From the NCBI RefSeq assembly GCF_017161445.1, contig NZ_CP071060.1, positions 1,302,001-1,366,000 of the forward strand: a stretch of DNA of 64,000 bases, in the 5' to 3' direction. Each line of letters starts with the position of its first letter. Position 1 is the stretch's first letter. The DNA comes from Niveibacterium microcysteis. Lineage in GTDB: Bacteria > Pseudomonadota > Gammaproteobacteria > Burkholderiales > Rhodocyclaceae. A model generated the notes under the pieces. The model made no database searches. It was not told the DNA's origin and was given only the letters and a program-made list of their open reading frames with translations. Positions 6,573-13,453 of this stretch are shown here, piece after piece. Position numbers and translations under genes: made by a program.

Positions 6573-6662
6573 GCCCAACCAGTCCGTCAACGGGACGCCA
6601 AACTGCTGCGCAGTTTGGTTCCCTCCGCTGCGCTCCGGCGCCCGTTACGTCCAACGTTGGGC
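6573..6662 (+). repeat. attC site 11
   Basis: R'' is GCCCAAC (6573-6579) and the site ends at GTTGGGC (6656-6662), exact complements. The middle is standard, with stem CCAAACTGC-TGC-GCAGTTTGG. Confidence 0.93.
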
Positions 6663-6667
6663 CTCTC

Positions 6668-7219
6668 ATGCATAAGCTCGACCATCAGTCCGAGGAACAA
6701 TGGGTTCCGCATTCCCACGCTCCGGTTTTCGCCGTTGAAACCACGTCAGTTCATACCCAGCGTATCGTTGCCGGTGTTCCAGGTGGCGACGCCGCGGTAT
6801 TGCTCAAGCTCATCGAATGCATAACGCCACCGTTCTTCGCGCTATACGTGTTGCACACACCGCGCGGCGAGGGGGAGCCTGGCCGCTATCAAAGCCCAAG
6901 ACTTGAACTACCCGAACTCCAAGCATTCATTTCGCAGTATTCGTCGTTCTTCGCCGCCGACGCGCGCTTCGATCTTTGGGTGCATTCGCCGGCGGATGGC
7001 GCCACGATAGTCTGGGATCGTCACAACCTCATCTATGGCTACGGCCCGATCGAGTGTTTTAGTAATGCTCTCTGTAGCCTAGGCTTTTCGCAAGGGACAA
7101 AACCAACTCTTGGCCCACATGCGCATCATTACCGCCACGAATTTGATTCGGAGGCGCGGGCTATCCTCGCGGCATTCCCGTGGCAATATTCTTCGCTTCA
7201 ACCGGAGGACGAACAGTGA
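6668..7219 (+). CDS. cassette 12: hypothetical protein
   Basis: 183 residues from the ATG at 6668. Visible segments are HAPVFAVETTSVHTQRIVAG, a short hydrophobic core (LLKLIECITPPFFALYVLHT), a probable helix (ELQAFISQYSSFFAADARFD), then LWVHSPADGATIVWDRHNLI with YGYGPIECFSNALCSLGF, and HAHHYRHEFD near the end. It looks like a soluble alpha/beta domain. I do not recognise it. The TGA stop is seven bases before R''. Confidence 0.72.
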   Translation: MHKLDHQSEEQWVPHSHAPVFAVETTSVHTQRIVAGVPGGDAAVLLKLIECITPPFFALYVLHTPRGEGEPGRYQSPRLELPELQAFISQYSSFFAADARFDLWVHSPADGATIVWDRHNLIYGYGPIECFSNALCSLGFSQGTKPTLGPHAHHYRHEFDSEARAILAAFPWQYSSLQPEDEQ

Positions 7220-7226
7220 CCCCAAG

Positions 7227-7306
7227 GCCCAACCCGGCGCTCAACCTCGCTCCCTTTGGTCGCTGGACGCTGCGCGATAAAGCCGCGCAGCGCCGGTTAG
7301 CTCTAC
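7227..7306 (+). repeat. attC site 12 (divergent), split by IS copy 2
   Basis: R'' GCCCAAC at 7227-7233. The middle has GCTGGACGCTGCGCG and a left half CCGGCGCTCAAC paired with GCGCCGGTTAG. It then reads CTCTAC into the IS. The R' core GTTAGGG is at 8754-8760. It is a different sequence class, yet it was hit at the equivalent place. Confidence 0.8.
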
Positions 7307-7319
7307 TACAAGGGCTTCC

Positions 7320-7620
7320 CCAGTAGTCAAGGCGAACTGATCCAACGGCCACGCAACACGTGGCCGTTTTGCTTCCTGCCAAACCGCTTTGTTCTTCCGG
7401 TCGTTGGGCTGCGTCGCTCGATTGAGTGAGGGGTACGGACTGCGACACTACAAACGGTCATCGATGCAGCGCTTGTGGCTGCGGACCCTGATGAAAGACG
7501 CGCGCGGGGGCCTCATTCGTTAGTCGCGGAAAGCGCTTGCTTCCGCCACGAGTTAAACAGGACATGCCTCGCGCGGGTCCAACCCTGGCTCATCAACGCG
7601 TGCCGTCTCGATCGGCGGGA
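7320..7620 (-). ncRNA. candidate bridge RNA / seekRNA region of IS copy 2
   Basis: The sequence is identical to the non-coding end of copy 1 as far as I can align it. The candidate guide segments are ACTACAA (7447-7453) and TCATTCGTTAG (7513-7523), the latter equal to the right junction at 8748-8758. RNA production is inferred. Confidence 0.48.
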
Positions 7621-7626
7621 AACGAG

Positions 7627-8646
7627 TTAGTCGGCAATGAGTTCAAACGTGTCGCCGCGTGCAAGACAGGCCCACGCCAGTCTTGCGTTCTTGGCCGCGA
7701 CGGCGATCACGGCGCGCCAGTAGCCGCGTCGCACTGCGAGTGCGCGCGCCCAGCGGCTGATGCGATCTTCACGCTGGGCGGCCAGCGCCAACACCGCACG
7801 AGCGCCCATCACCAGCAGGCTTCGCAAGTAGGCATCCCCGGCTTTGGTGATGCGCCCCAGGCGTGACTTGCCGCCTGAGCTGTATTGACCCGGTACGAGT
7901 CCGAGCCAGGCAGCGAACTGCCGTCCGTTCTTGAATTCGTGGCCGTTGCCAATGCTCGCCACCAGGGCGCCCGCGCTGGTCTCGCCGACACCAGGCAGGG
8001 CCATCAGGCGTGTGATGCGCCGATCCTGCCTTGCGATCTGACGCAGCTTGGTGTCGTAGGCATTGATGCGTTCGTCGAGCTGGGCGATGGTGACGAGCAG
8101 ATCTTCGAGCGCTTCGCGCGCCAAGCTTGGCAGCGTCTCGATCGCAGCGCGCGCCTGACGGCGGACCACGCTCGCTTTGAGCGGCAGCACATGACCAAAT
8201 TCGGCGAGCAACCCCCGCAGCCGGTTGATCATTGCCGTGCGCTCGGTGACAAAGCCTTGTCGGACCCGATGCAGCGTCAGATGCGCTTGTTGCGCTTCAT
8301 CCTTCACCGGCACGAAACGCATCGCCGGCCGTTGCACCGCTTCGCAGATCGCAGCAGCGTCCGCCGCGTCGTTCTTGCCGCGCTTGCCTGAAAGCCGGTA
8401 AGGCACCACAAACTTGGGCGCCATCAAACGCACGGTGTGACCGAAGCGGGAAAATGCCCTCGCCCAATGGTGCGCGCCCGAGCATGCTTCCATGCCAATC
8501 AAGCAGGGCGGCAGTTGGGCGACAACCTCGAGCAACTTCTCGCGTCGTACCGAGGGTTGTACAAGGGCAGGCTTGCCGTGTTCATCCACGCCATGCAACG
8601 CAAACACGTTCTTGGCCAGATCGATTCCAAGGACCACAATTTTCAT
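7627..8646 (-). CDS. IS110-family transposase, copy 2
   Basis: 339 residues and intact, from the ATG at 8646 after GGAGGGG. The protein has the same DEDD residues (GIDLAKN, GMEACSG, KNDAADA) and the same Ser-containing C-terminal motif (SSGGKSRLGRITKAGDAYLR) as copy 1. The near-identity indicates that one copy gave rise to the other recently, or both came from a common recent source. Confidence 0.95.
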   Translation of the reverse strand: MKIVVLGIDLAKNVFALHGVDEHGKPALVQPSVRREKLLEVVAQLPPCLIGMEACSGAHHWARAFSRFGHTVRLMAPKFVVPYRLSGKRGKNDAADAAAICEAVQRPAMRFVPVKDEAQQAHLTLHRVRQGFVTERTAMINRLRGLLAEFGHVLPLKASVVRRQARAAIETLPSLAREALEDLLVTIAQLDERINAYDTKLRQIARQDRRITRLMALPGVGETSAGALVASIGNGHEFKNGRQFAAWLGLVPGQYSSGGKSRLGRITKAGDAYLRSLLVMGARAVLALAAQREDRISRWARALAVRRGYWRAVIAVAAKNARLAWACLARGDTFELIAD

Positions 8647-8766
8647 GGGCTTCCCCTCCATCGAGATGACGATGAGTTGTGCAATCCCATCGTGGCACTC
8701 AAAACGCGACGCCGCTCAAGCGGCACCGCGGGATGGGGAATGCCCTTTCATTCGTTAGGGCTCAAA

Positions 8767-9273
8767 GTGACGTCCCCCCAATCCTTCCTTTGCTCGGTCT
8801 GCGGCAAGTCGCATGAAGGGGCACCCACAGACACCGCCTTCGCGCTCCCCGACGATGTTTGGGCGCTACCAGAAGAACAACGGTCTGCGCGTGCAAAGTG
8901 GACTTCTGACCTCTGTCAGTTTGGTGAGAGGTATTTCATTCGTTGTCTCTTGCCGGTTCCGTTCAGTGACACCTCCGGTTATTACGGCTGGGGCGCCTGG
9001 GCTGAGGTGGAATGGCCGGTATTTGAGCGCTACCTTGCCATCTACGAAGTAGACGCCACCGATGAGCCGGAAGCCAAAGGCCTCTTGGCAAACAACATCA
9101 AAGAATATGGCGCCACGCTCGGTCTGCCTGTACGAATTCGCTTTGGCATAAGCAGCCAGCGCCCGAAGCTCGCTTTTGCGCAAAGCGAATCGCATGCGCT
9201 GGCGCGGGAAATTCAAGCAGGCATGCCGGCCTCCCGGTATCACCAGATACTAGTGTCTCGGGGCAATGCATGA
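8767..9273 (+). CDS. cassette 13: DUF2199 domain protein
   Basis: 168 residues from the GTG at 8767, the first credible start after the cassette boundary; the frame is open further left into the IS. A Cys pair FLCSVCGKSHEG starts the protein, followed by TAFALPDDVWALPEEQRSAR, SDLCQFGERYFIRCLLPVPF, then GWGAWAEVEWPVFERYL and the signature LGLPVRIRFG, QRPKLAFAQ, SHALAREIQAGM. This is the DUF2199 pattern over its full length. The domain has no established function. Cassette boundaries (GTTAGGGCTC and GAGCCCTAAC) are exact complements. Confidence 0.88.
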   Translation: MTSPQSFLCSVCGKSHEGAPTDTAFALPDDVWALPEEQRSARAKWTSDLCQFGERYFIRCLLPVPFSDTSGYYGWGAWAEVEWPVFERYLAIYEVDATDEPEAKGLLANNIKEYGATLGLPVRIRFGISSQRPKLAFAQSESHALAREIQAGMPASRYHQILVSRGNA

Positions 9274-9277
9274 GCCC

Positions 9278-9373
9278 TAACAATTCCGTCGAGAGGGACG
9301 TCCGAAAAGCTGCGCTTTTCGGTCCCCTCCGCCGCTTCGCGGCTCCGGCCGCCCCTCACGTCAAACGTTAGGC
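9278..9373 (+). repeat. attC site 13 (divergent type)
   Basis: TAAC 9278-9281 to GTTAGGC 9367-9373. The left half is AATTCCGTCGAGAGGGACG. The stem GTCCGAAAAGC-TGC-GCTTTTCGG and a second CGCCGCTTCGCGGC hairpin replace the common bases. Confidence 0.88.
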
Positions 9374-9378
9374 CGCAT

Positions 9379-9813
9379 ATGGCTCGTCCACATCATCAAC
9401 TGCTGTTCACGCTAGATTGGTCAGATGCAGCCCTGCAGGAGCTTGTCGTAGTCGCTCGCAGTGATCATTTCTCAGGCGTTATCAGTTTGTATGTGGCGCC
9501 AGGCGAACTTCCAGATCTAGCTGAGCGTTTGAGCGGATTTCCTACATCGCACGCTGACCAGAGAGAATTCACGCTAGGTCAAACAAACATCCCGAGCCTT
9601 GGGCAAATACAGGTCACGTTTAGCTGTCGCGATTCAACGGGGCATGTGGGCGTGCATATCAAGATGTTCTGTGCCCCCTCCGATCCATCAGACAAGCCAG
9701 AGTCTTGCGCCATATTCCTTGTCGTCGTTCCTTCTGACATCGACCGTTTTGTCAACGAACTGCGATTGCTAGATGAAGAGGGCCAGACGGCAACATTGGA
9801 AAATGCGGCCTAA
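9379..9813 (+). CDS. cassette 14: hypothetical protein, possible immunity-type fold
   Basis: 144 residues from the ATG at 9379, six bases after the boundary. The sequence alternates strands and helices: QELVVVARSDHFSGVISLYV, a helix ELPDLAERLSGFP, then REFTLGQTNIPSLGQIQVTF, RDSTGHVGVHIKMF, SCAIFLVVVPSDIDRFVNEL. The order strand / helix / strands with a TGHVGV-type turn recalls the protein of cassette 3 and small immunity-like proteins. This is a pattern resemblance only. No signal peptide. It ends on the TAA of attC 14. Confidence 0.72.
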   Translation: MARPHHQLLFTLDWSDAALQELVVVARSDHFSGVISLYVAPGELPDLAERLSGFPTSHADQREFTLGQTNIPSLGQIQVTFSCRDSTGHVGVHIKMFCAPSDPSDKPESCAIFLVVVPSDIDRFVNELRLLDEEGQTATLENAA

Positions 9814-9897
9814 CCAGTCCGTCAACGGGACGCCAAACTGCTACGCAGTTTGGTTCCCTCCGCTGCGCTCCGGCGCCCGTTACGTCCAACGTTAGGC
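9811..9897 (+). repeat. attC site 14
   Basis: TAAC 9811-9814 to GTTAG 9891-9895, common type. The ends of cassette 14 are GTTAGGCCGC and GCGGCCTAAC, exact complements. Confidence 0.93.
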
Positions 9898-9921
9898 ATC
9901 AAGAGGAGGGAGAATCGAACC

Positions 9922-10455
9922 ATGAGCCGAGTCCAATCGCTTCCCATCTGGCTGAAGGCCAATTGGTTCTTCCTCGCCGCCGCCTTGGTGGTGGCCACCG
10001 ACATGGTGGCGCTCCACACTCCCAAGTGGTCGTCACCTCGCCTGCTCGAGGTCGGACTGCTTTCAGATCTCGCCCTAGTTGTTCCCGGCCTGTATCTGGC
10101 TTGCTATTGGCGTCGCGGCAAGCCCGCTTATCTGCGGGCCATTGCATTGGCATCTCTGGGGTTCTGGTGTGCCTCCAAGTTGCTGCCAGAGTCTGGTCAA
10201 TTCATCATTCATTCTCTTTGGTCCGTCCGCTATCTGGCGCTTGCCGTCATTCTCTTGGTTGAGTTCAAGGTCATGCTCGCCGTCTATCGCTCTGTGTTCG
10301 CTGGAGCGTCGCGTCAGGAGGCAGCGGCCTCGCTGCAGGCGCAAGCTGGTATGCCAGCCTGGGCAGCCAAGCTTGCCGCAGCCGAAGCAGCCTTCTGGCG
10401 CAGCGTGGTCCACAAGGCAACCGCCTTGTTCCGTAGGGGCGGCCGTGATGCCTAA
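9922..10455 (+). CDS. cassette 15: multi-pass membrane protein
   Basis: 177 residues from the ATG at 9922; the start is chosen because AGGAGGG lies 12-18 bases upstream, while an earlier start at 9850 lies inside the attC site. Hydrophobic segments are WFFLAAALVVATDMVAL, LSDLALVVPGLYLACYW, LRAIALASLGFWCASKLL and VRYLALAVILLVEFKVMLAV, suggesting four membrane passes. The C-terminal 55 or so residues are cytoplasmic, Ala-rich and helical (LAAAEAAFWRSVVHKATALF). Not recognised. The cassette begins GTTAGGCATC and ends GATGCCTAAC. Confidence 0.78.
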   Translation: MSRVQSLPIWLKANWFFLAAALVVATDMVALHTPKWSSPRLLEVGLLSDLALVVPGLYLACYWRRGKPAYLRAIALASLGFWCASKLLPESGQFIIHSLWSVRYLALAVILLVEFKVMLAVYRSVFAGASRQEAAASLQAQAGMPAWAAKLAAAEAAFWRSVVHKATALFRRGGRDA

Positions 10456-10502
10456 CATCTCCGTCAAGGGGACCTGCCTGCGGCAGGCCCCTTACGTCGG
10501 AC
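10453..10502 (+). repeat. attC site 15 (short, divergent), split by IS copy 3
   Basis: TAAC 10453-10456, then ATCTCCGTCAAGGGGACC with stem CCTGCC-TGC-GGCAGG and CCCCTTACGTCGGAC up to the IS. The R' core GTTAGGC lies at 11950-11956. It is clearly shorter than the other sites. Confidence 0.85.
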
Positions 10503-10515
10503 TACAAGGGCTTCC

Positions 10516-10816
10516 CCGGTAGTCAAGGCGAACTGATCCAACGGCCACGCAACACGTGGCCGTTTTGCTTCCTGCCAAACCGCTTTGTTCTTCCGGTCGT
10601 TGGGCTGCGTCGCTCGATTGAGTGAGGGGTACGGACTGCGACACTACAAACGGTCATCGATGCAGCGCTTGTGGCTGCGGACCCTGATGAAAGACGCGCG
10701 CGGGGGCCTCATTCGTTAGTCGCGGAAAGCGCTTGCTTCCGCCACGAGTTAAACAGGACATGCCTCGCGCGGGTCCAACCCTGGCTCATCAACGCGTGCC
10801 GTCTCGATCGGCGGGA
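10516..10816 (-). ncRNA. candidate bridge RNA / seekRNA region of IS copy 3
   Basis: The non-coding end is the same as in copies 1 and 2 apart from one base near the left inverted repeat. Both candidate guide segments (ACTACAA at 10643-10649 and TCATTCGTTAG at 10709-10719) are unchanged although the transposase gene has diverged. RNA production is inferred. Confidence 0.48.
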
Positions 10817-10822
10817 AACGAG

Positions 10823-11842
10823 TTAGTCGGCAATGAGTTCAAACGTGTCGCCGCGTGCAAGGCAAGCCCACGCCAGTCTTGCGTTCTTGGCCGCGACAGC
10901 GATCACGGCGCGCCAGTAGCCGCGTCGCACTGCGAGTGCGCGCGCCCAGCGGCTAATGCGATCTTCACGCTGGGCGGCCAGCGCCAACACCGCACGAGCG
11001 CCCATCACCAGCAGGCTTCGCAAGTAGGCATCCCCGGCTTTGGTGATGCGCCCCAGGCGTGACTTGCCGCCTGAGCTGTATTGACCCGGTACGAGTCCGA
11101 GCCAGGCAGCGAACTGCCGTCCGTTCTTGAATTCGTGGCCGTTGCCAATGCTCGCCACCAGGGCGCCCGCGCTGGTCTCGCCGACACCAGGCAGGGCCAT
11201 CAGGCGTGTAATGCGCCGATCCTGCCGCGCGATCTGACGCAGCTTGGTGTCGTAGGCATTGATGCGTTCGTCGAGCTGGGCGATGGTGACGAGCAGATCT
11301 TCGAGCGCGTCACGCGCCAAGCTTGGCAGCGTCTCGATCGCCGCACGCGCCTGACGGCGGACAACGCTCGCTTTGAGCGGCAGCACATGGCCAAATTCGG
11401 CGAGCAACCCACGCAGGCGGTTGATCATTGCCGTGCGCTCGGTGACAAAGCCTTGTCGGACCCGATGCAGCGTCAGATGCGCTTGTTGCGCTTCATCCTT
11501 CACCGGCACGAAACGCATCGCCGGCCGTTGCACCGCTTCGCAGATCGCAGCGGCGTCCGCCGCGTCGTTCTTGCCGCGCTTGCCTGAAAGCCGGTAAGGC
11601 ACCACAAACTTGGGCGCCATCAAACGCACGGTGTGACCGAAGCGGGAAAATGCCCTCGCCCAATGGTGCGCGCCCGAGCATGCTTCCATGCCGATCAAGC
11701 AGGGCGGCAGTTGGGCGACAACCTCGAGCAACTTCTCGCGTCGTACCGAGGGTTGTACAAGGGCAGGTTTGCCGTGTTCATCCACGCCATGCAACGCAAA
11801 CACGTTCTTGGCCAGATCGATTCCAAGGACCACAATTTTCAT
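10823..11842 (-). CDS. IS110-family transposase, copy 3
   Basis: 339 residues from the ATG at 11842 after GGAGGGG. Intact, with all DEDD and Ser motifs. Most of its base changes from the other two copies are silent; one visible replacement is Glu to Asp in SLARDALEDLL. This pattern suggests purifying selection on an active transposase. Confidence 0.95.
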   Translation of the reverse strand: MKIVVLGIDLAKNVFALHGVDEHGKPALVQPSVRREKLLEVVAQLPPCLIGMEACSGAHHWARAFSRFGHTVRLMAPKFVVPYRLSGKRGKNDAADAAAICEAVQRPAMRFVPVKDEAQQAHLTLHRVRQGFVTERTAMINRLRGLLAEFGHVLPLKASVVRRQARAAIETLPSLARDALEDLLVTIAQLDERINAYDTKLRQIARQDRRITRLMALPGVGETSAGALVASIGNGHEFKNGRQFAAWLGLVPGQYSSGGKSRLGRITKAGDAYLRSLLVMGARAVLALAAQREDRISRWARALAVRRGYWRAVIAVAAKNARLAWACLARGDTFELIAD

Positions 11843-11963
11843 GGGCTTCCCCTCCATCGAGATGACGATGAGTTGTGCAATCCCATCGTGGCACTCAAAA
11901 CGCGACGCCGCTCCACCGGCACCGCGGGATGGGGAATGCCCTTTCATTCGTTAGGCGCCTGGG

Positions 11964-12611
11964 ATGAACGATCTATCTAACCTTCTCTATACAGAACAAG
12001 AGCTGGATCTGTTGCGGCGACTTTCCGGGCAAGAAGTTACGTGGGTCAAAGCAGAAAACCATCTTTTCATTGACATTGCCTGCCAGTCCGGATTTGGGAT
12101 TTCTGCTGAACCTGAAGAGGTTTGGGTGTCGTCGCGGAGCTTCGACGAAGTGGGCTACTCGTGGGTTAAACGCGCAAAACTGCGCGAAGAAGAGTACGGT
12201 GCAAACCAAGAGCCGAAAGCGGATTCCAATGTGGCGGCGGGTATTGCTACGGACATTGCCATTTTGCGATGCGCGGTCGTCTTTTCTGAGGAGACTCCCA
12301 ACGAGCCGCTTGAATCCGGAAATGCAAATCTGGATCGAATGGTCGAGAGTTTGGAGAAGAGATTTCGGAGTAGAACATTCAATACAACCCTTATTAATCC
12401 TGAACTGCTTTTCAGCTCGGGAGAACCCCAAAGATGCTCGCTCGTCGACATTGGGTTCATGGTGAAGATAGGCAGTAGGCTGGTTAGTGTCGCCACGTTC
12501 GATAACGCGTTCTTTCTTGATCGGCCGTTGATTGCGGCCGAGCATCTAGACGCTGCATTCTTTCAGACGTACGCACGCTTGCCTCTACTTCCAGCCGACC
12601 GTGGCAACTAG
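11964..12611 (+). CDS. cassette 16: hypothetical protein
   Basis: 215 residues from the ATG at 11964. The first part has LYTEQELDLLRRLSGQEVTW and a strand HLFIDIACQSGFGISAEPEE; the middle has AAGIATDIAILRCAVVFSEE and a helix LDRMVESLEKRFRS; the end has SLVDIGFMVKIGSRLVSVAT. It looks like a soluble alpha/beta protein. I do not recognise it. It lies directly downstream of IS copy 3, so any array promoter to the left is separated by the element. The stop is 22 bp before the attC site. Confidence 0.72.
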   Translation: MNDLSNLLYTEQELDLLRRLSGQEVTWVKAENHLFIDIACQSGFGISAEPEEVWVSSRSFDEVGYSWVKRAKLREEEYGANQEPKADSNVAAGIATDIAILRCAVVFSEETPNEPLESGNANLDRMVESLEKRFRSRTFNTTLINPELLFSSGEPQRCSLVDIGFMVKIGSRLVSVATFDNAFFLDRPLIAAEHLDAAFFQTYARLPLLPADRGN

Positions 12612-12632
12612 TCTCGCTTACCAGCAGCCGCC

Positions 12633-12719
12633 TAACAGTGCAGTCAACCGGACACCAAACTGCTGCGCAGTTTGGTTCCCTCCGCTGCGCTCCGGTGCCG
12701 GTTACTTTCAACGTTAGCA
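12633..12719 (+). repeat. attC site 16
   Basis: TAAC 12633-12636 to GTTAG 12713-12717, CAACCGGAC sub-type, nearly identical to attC 10. Confidence 0.92.
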
Positions 12720-12742
12720 GTCATAGAAAATTCGGAGCAGAC

Positions 12743-13165
12743 ATGAAGATTACGGTAGAGAAATTCGTTCGCGCTCCGAGTAAGAGCGTATGGAAGGCAT
12801 ATACAACCCCAGAAGACATCGTCCATTGGAACGCCGCGTCCGATGACTGGCATACGACCAAGTCCAGTGTAGACCTGCGTGTCGGCGGGCAGTTTTCTTC
12901 GAGAATGCAGGCAAAGGACGGAAGCTTTGGCTTTGACTTTGCCGGTACCTATACCAAAGTCATTCCGAACCAGTTGCTCGAGTACTCGTTTGGTGACAGG
13001 GCTGCGACGGTAGAGTTCATCGAGGCGCCAGGTGGGGTAGATGTCAGAGTCACCTTCGACGCCGAAACCACGCATTCCGTCGAGCAGCAGCAAGGTGGTT
13101 GGCAGGCGATCCTTAACAACTTTGCGCGCTACGTTGAGGCGAAGGTTCAAAGTGCTGGCGGCTGA
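12743..13165 (+). CDS. cassette 17: SRPBCC / AHSA1-type protein
   Basis: 140 residues from the ATG at 12743, with CGGAG upstream. It has the START-like fold pattern of the AHSA1/polyketide cyclase group: KITVEKFVRAPSKSVWKAYT at the N-terminus, VHWNAASDDWHTTKSSVDLR, VGGQFSSRMQ, DFAGTYTKVIPNQLLEYSF, RVTFDAETTHSVEQQQGGW and a last helix AILNNFARYVEAKV. Such proteins bind small hydrophobic ligands; the ligand here is unknown. It is the last gene of the array. Its TGA lies inside a degenerate attC. Confidence 0.9.
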   Translation: MKITVEKFVRAPSKSVWKAYTTPEDIVHWNAASDDWHTTKSSVDLRVGGQFSSRMQAKDGSFGFDFAGTYTKVIPNQLLEYSFGDRAATVEFIEAPGGVDVRVTFDAETTHSVEQQQGGWQAILNNFARYVEAKVQSAGG

Positions 13166-13222
13166 CCATTCGTTGCAGGTGCGACGGCCCAGACGGGCCG
13201 CGGCCTGAGCTCAAGCGTTGCC
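13161..13222 (+). repeat. attC site 17, degenerate, distal end of array
   Basis: Reading GCTGAC-CATTCGTT ... CTGAGCTCAAGCGTTGCC, this resembles the short aadA-type attC layout (TAAC-ATTCGTT ... CTCAAGCGTTAG), not the common type in this array. R'' TGAC and R' GTTGCC are changed. A hairpin GCGGCCC/GGGCCGC-like core (CGGCCCAGACGGGCCG) is present. It is probably an inactive terminal site. Confidence 0.6.
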
Positions 13223-13453
13223 GCGAGGCGCGAACGTCGGCTTTTGTTGTGTGTTCGTTGAGCGCGCGGGCGAGCGCCAACGACCGCTATTGGCCGTTAG
13301 GAGGCGAGGGGAGGGGCAGAGCCGGTGCCCGCTACCGCTGCGGAGCGGCCGTTCATGACGTTGCGCGCTGGTGTTTCTTGCGGCAGCGAGCGGGCTATCC
13401 GGTGACATGGTTAAACTGTGGACGCTGTGAATCAGCCAAAAAGGATTGCTAAA
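13223..13453. other. gap after the last cassette
   Basis: No convincing gene. A GTTAGGAGG at 13296-13304 may be another decayed cassette boundary. A 67-codon open frame (13249-13452) has no ribosome site and unusual composition, and I do not call it. Confidence 0.4.

Larger units (their letters stand above)
7307..8753 (-). mobile_element. IS110-family element (IS1111 subgroup), copy 2, inserted in attC 12
   Basis: 1447 bp, the same ends and the same length as copy 1, with only a few base differences (for example near 8572 and 8718). The left flank is GTTAGCTCTAC and the right flank is GTTAGGG, so the insertion is again directly before the R' core. The orientation is again opposite to the cassettes. 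Confidence 0.92.
10503..11949 (-). mobile_element. IS110-family element (IS1111 subgroup), copy 3, inserted in attC 15
   Basis: 1447 bp with the same ends as the other copies. The flanks are TTACGTCGGAC and GTTAGGC. It differs from copies 1 and 2 at roughly 15-20 positions in the transposase gene but at one visible position in the 320-bp non-coding end (A to G near 10519). It is therefore the most diverged of the three. Confidence 0.92.
1..13222 (+). other. distal end of a chromosomal integron cassette array (17 cassettes)
   Basis: Seventeen units follow each other head to tail. Each has at most one gene or gene pair on the + strand and ends in an attC site of roughly 60-95 bp. Most attC sites share a TCCGTCAACGGGACGCC or CAGTCAACCGGACACC left half and the matching right half ending in GTTAG. 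This homogeneity is typical of large sedentary chromosomal integrons rather than resistance integrons. Integron integrase genes sit at the 5' side of the first cassette, so intI and attI should be left of the window. The site family ends at about 13222. Three IS110-family elements interrupt the array. The limits of each cassette are read from the sequence; mobility is inferred. Confidence 0.93.

Noticed and set aside
237..12719. Regularly spaced repeats as a CRISPR array
   Set aside because: The repeats are mostly 80-90 bp, palindromic in the middle and separated by spacers of variable length carrying genes; they end in the attC core. No cas genes are present.
13249..13452. 67-codon ORF after the last cassette
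   Set aside because: No start signal, odd composition, and it overlaps a possible decayed cassette boundary.
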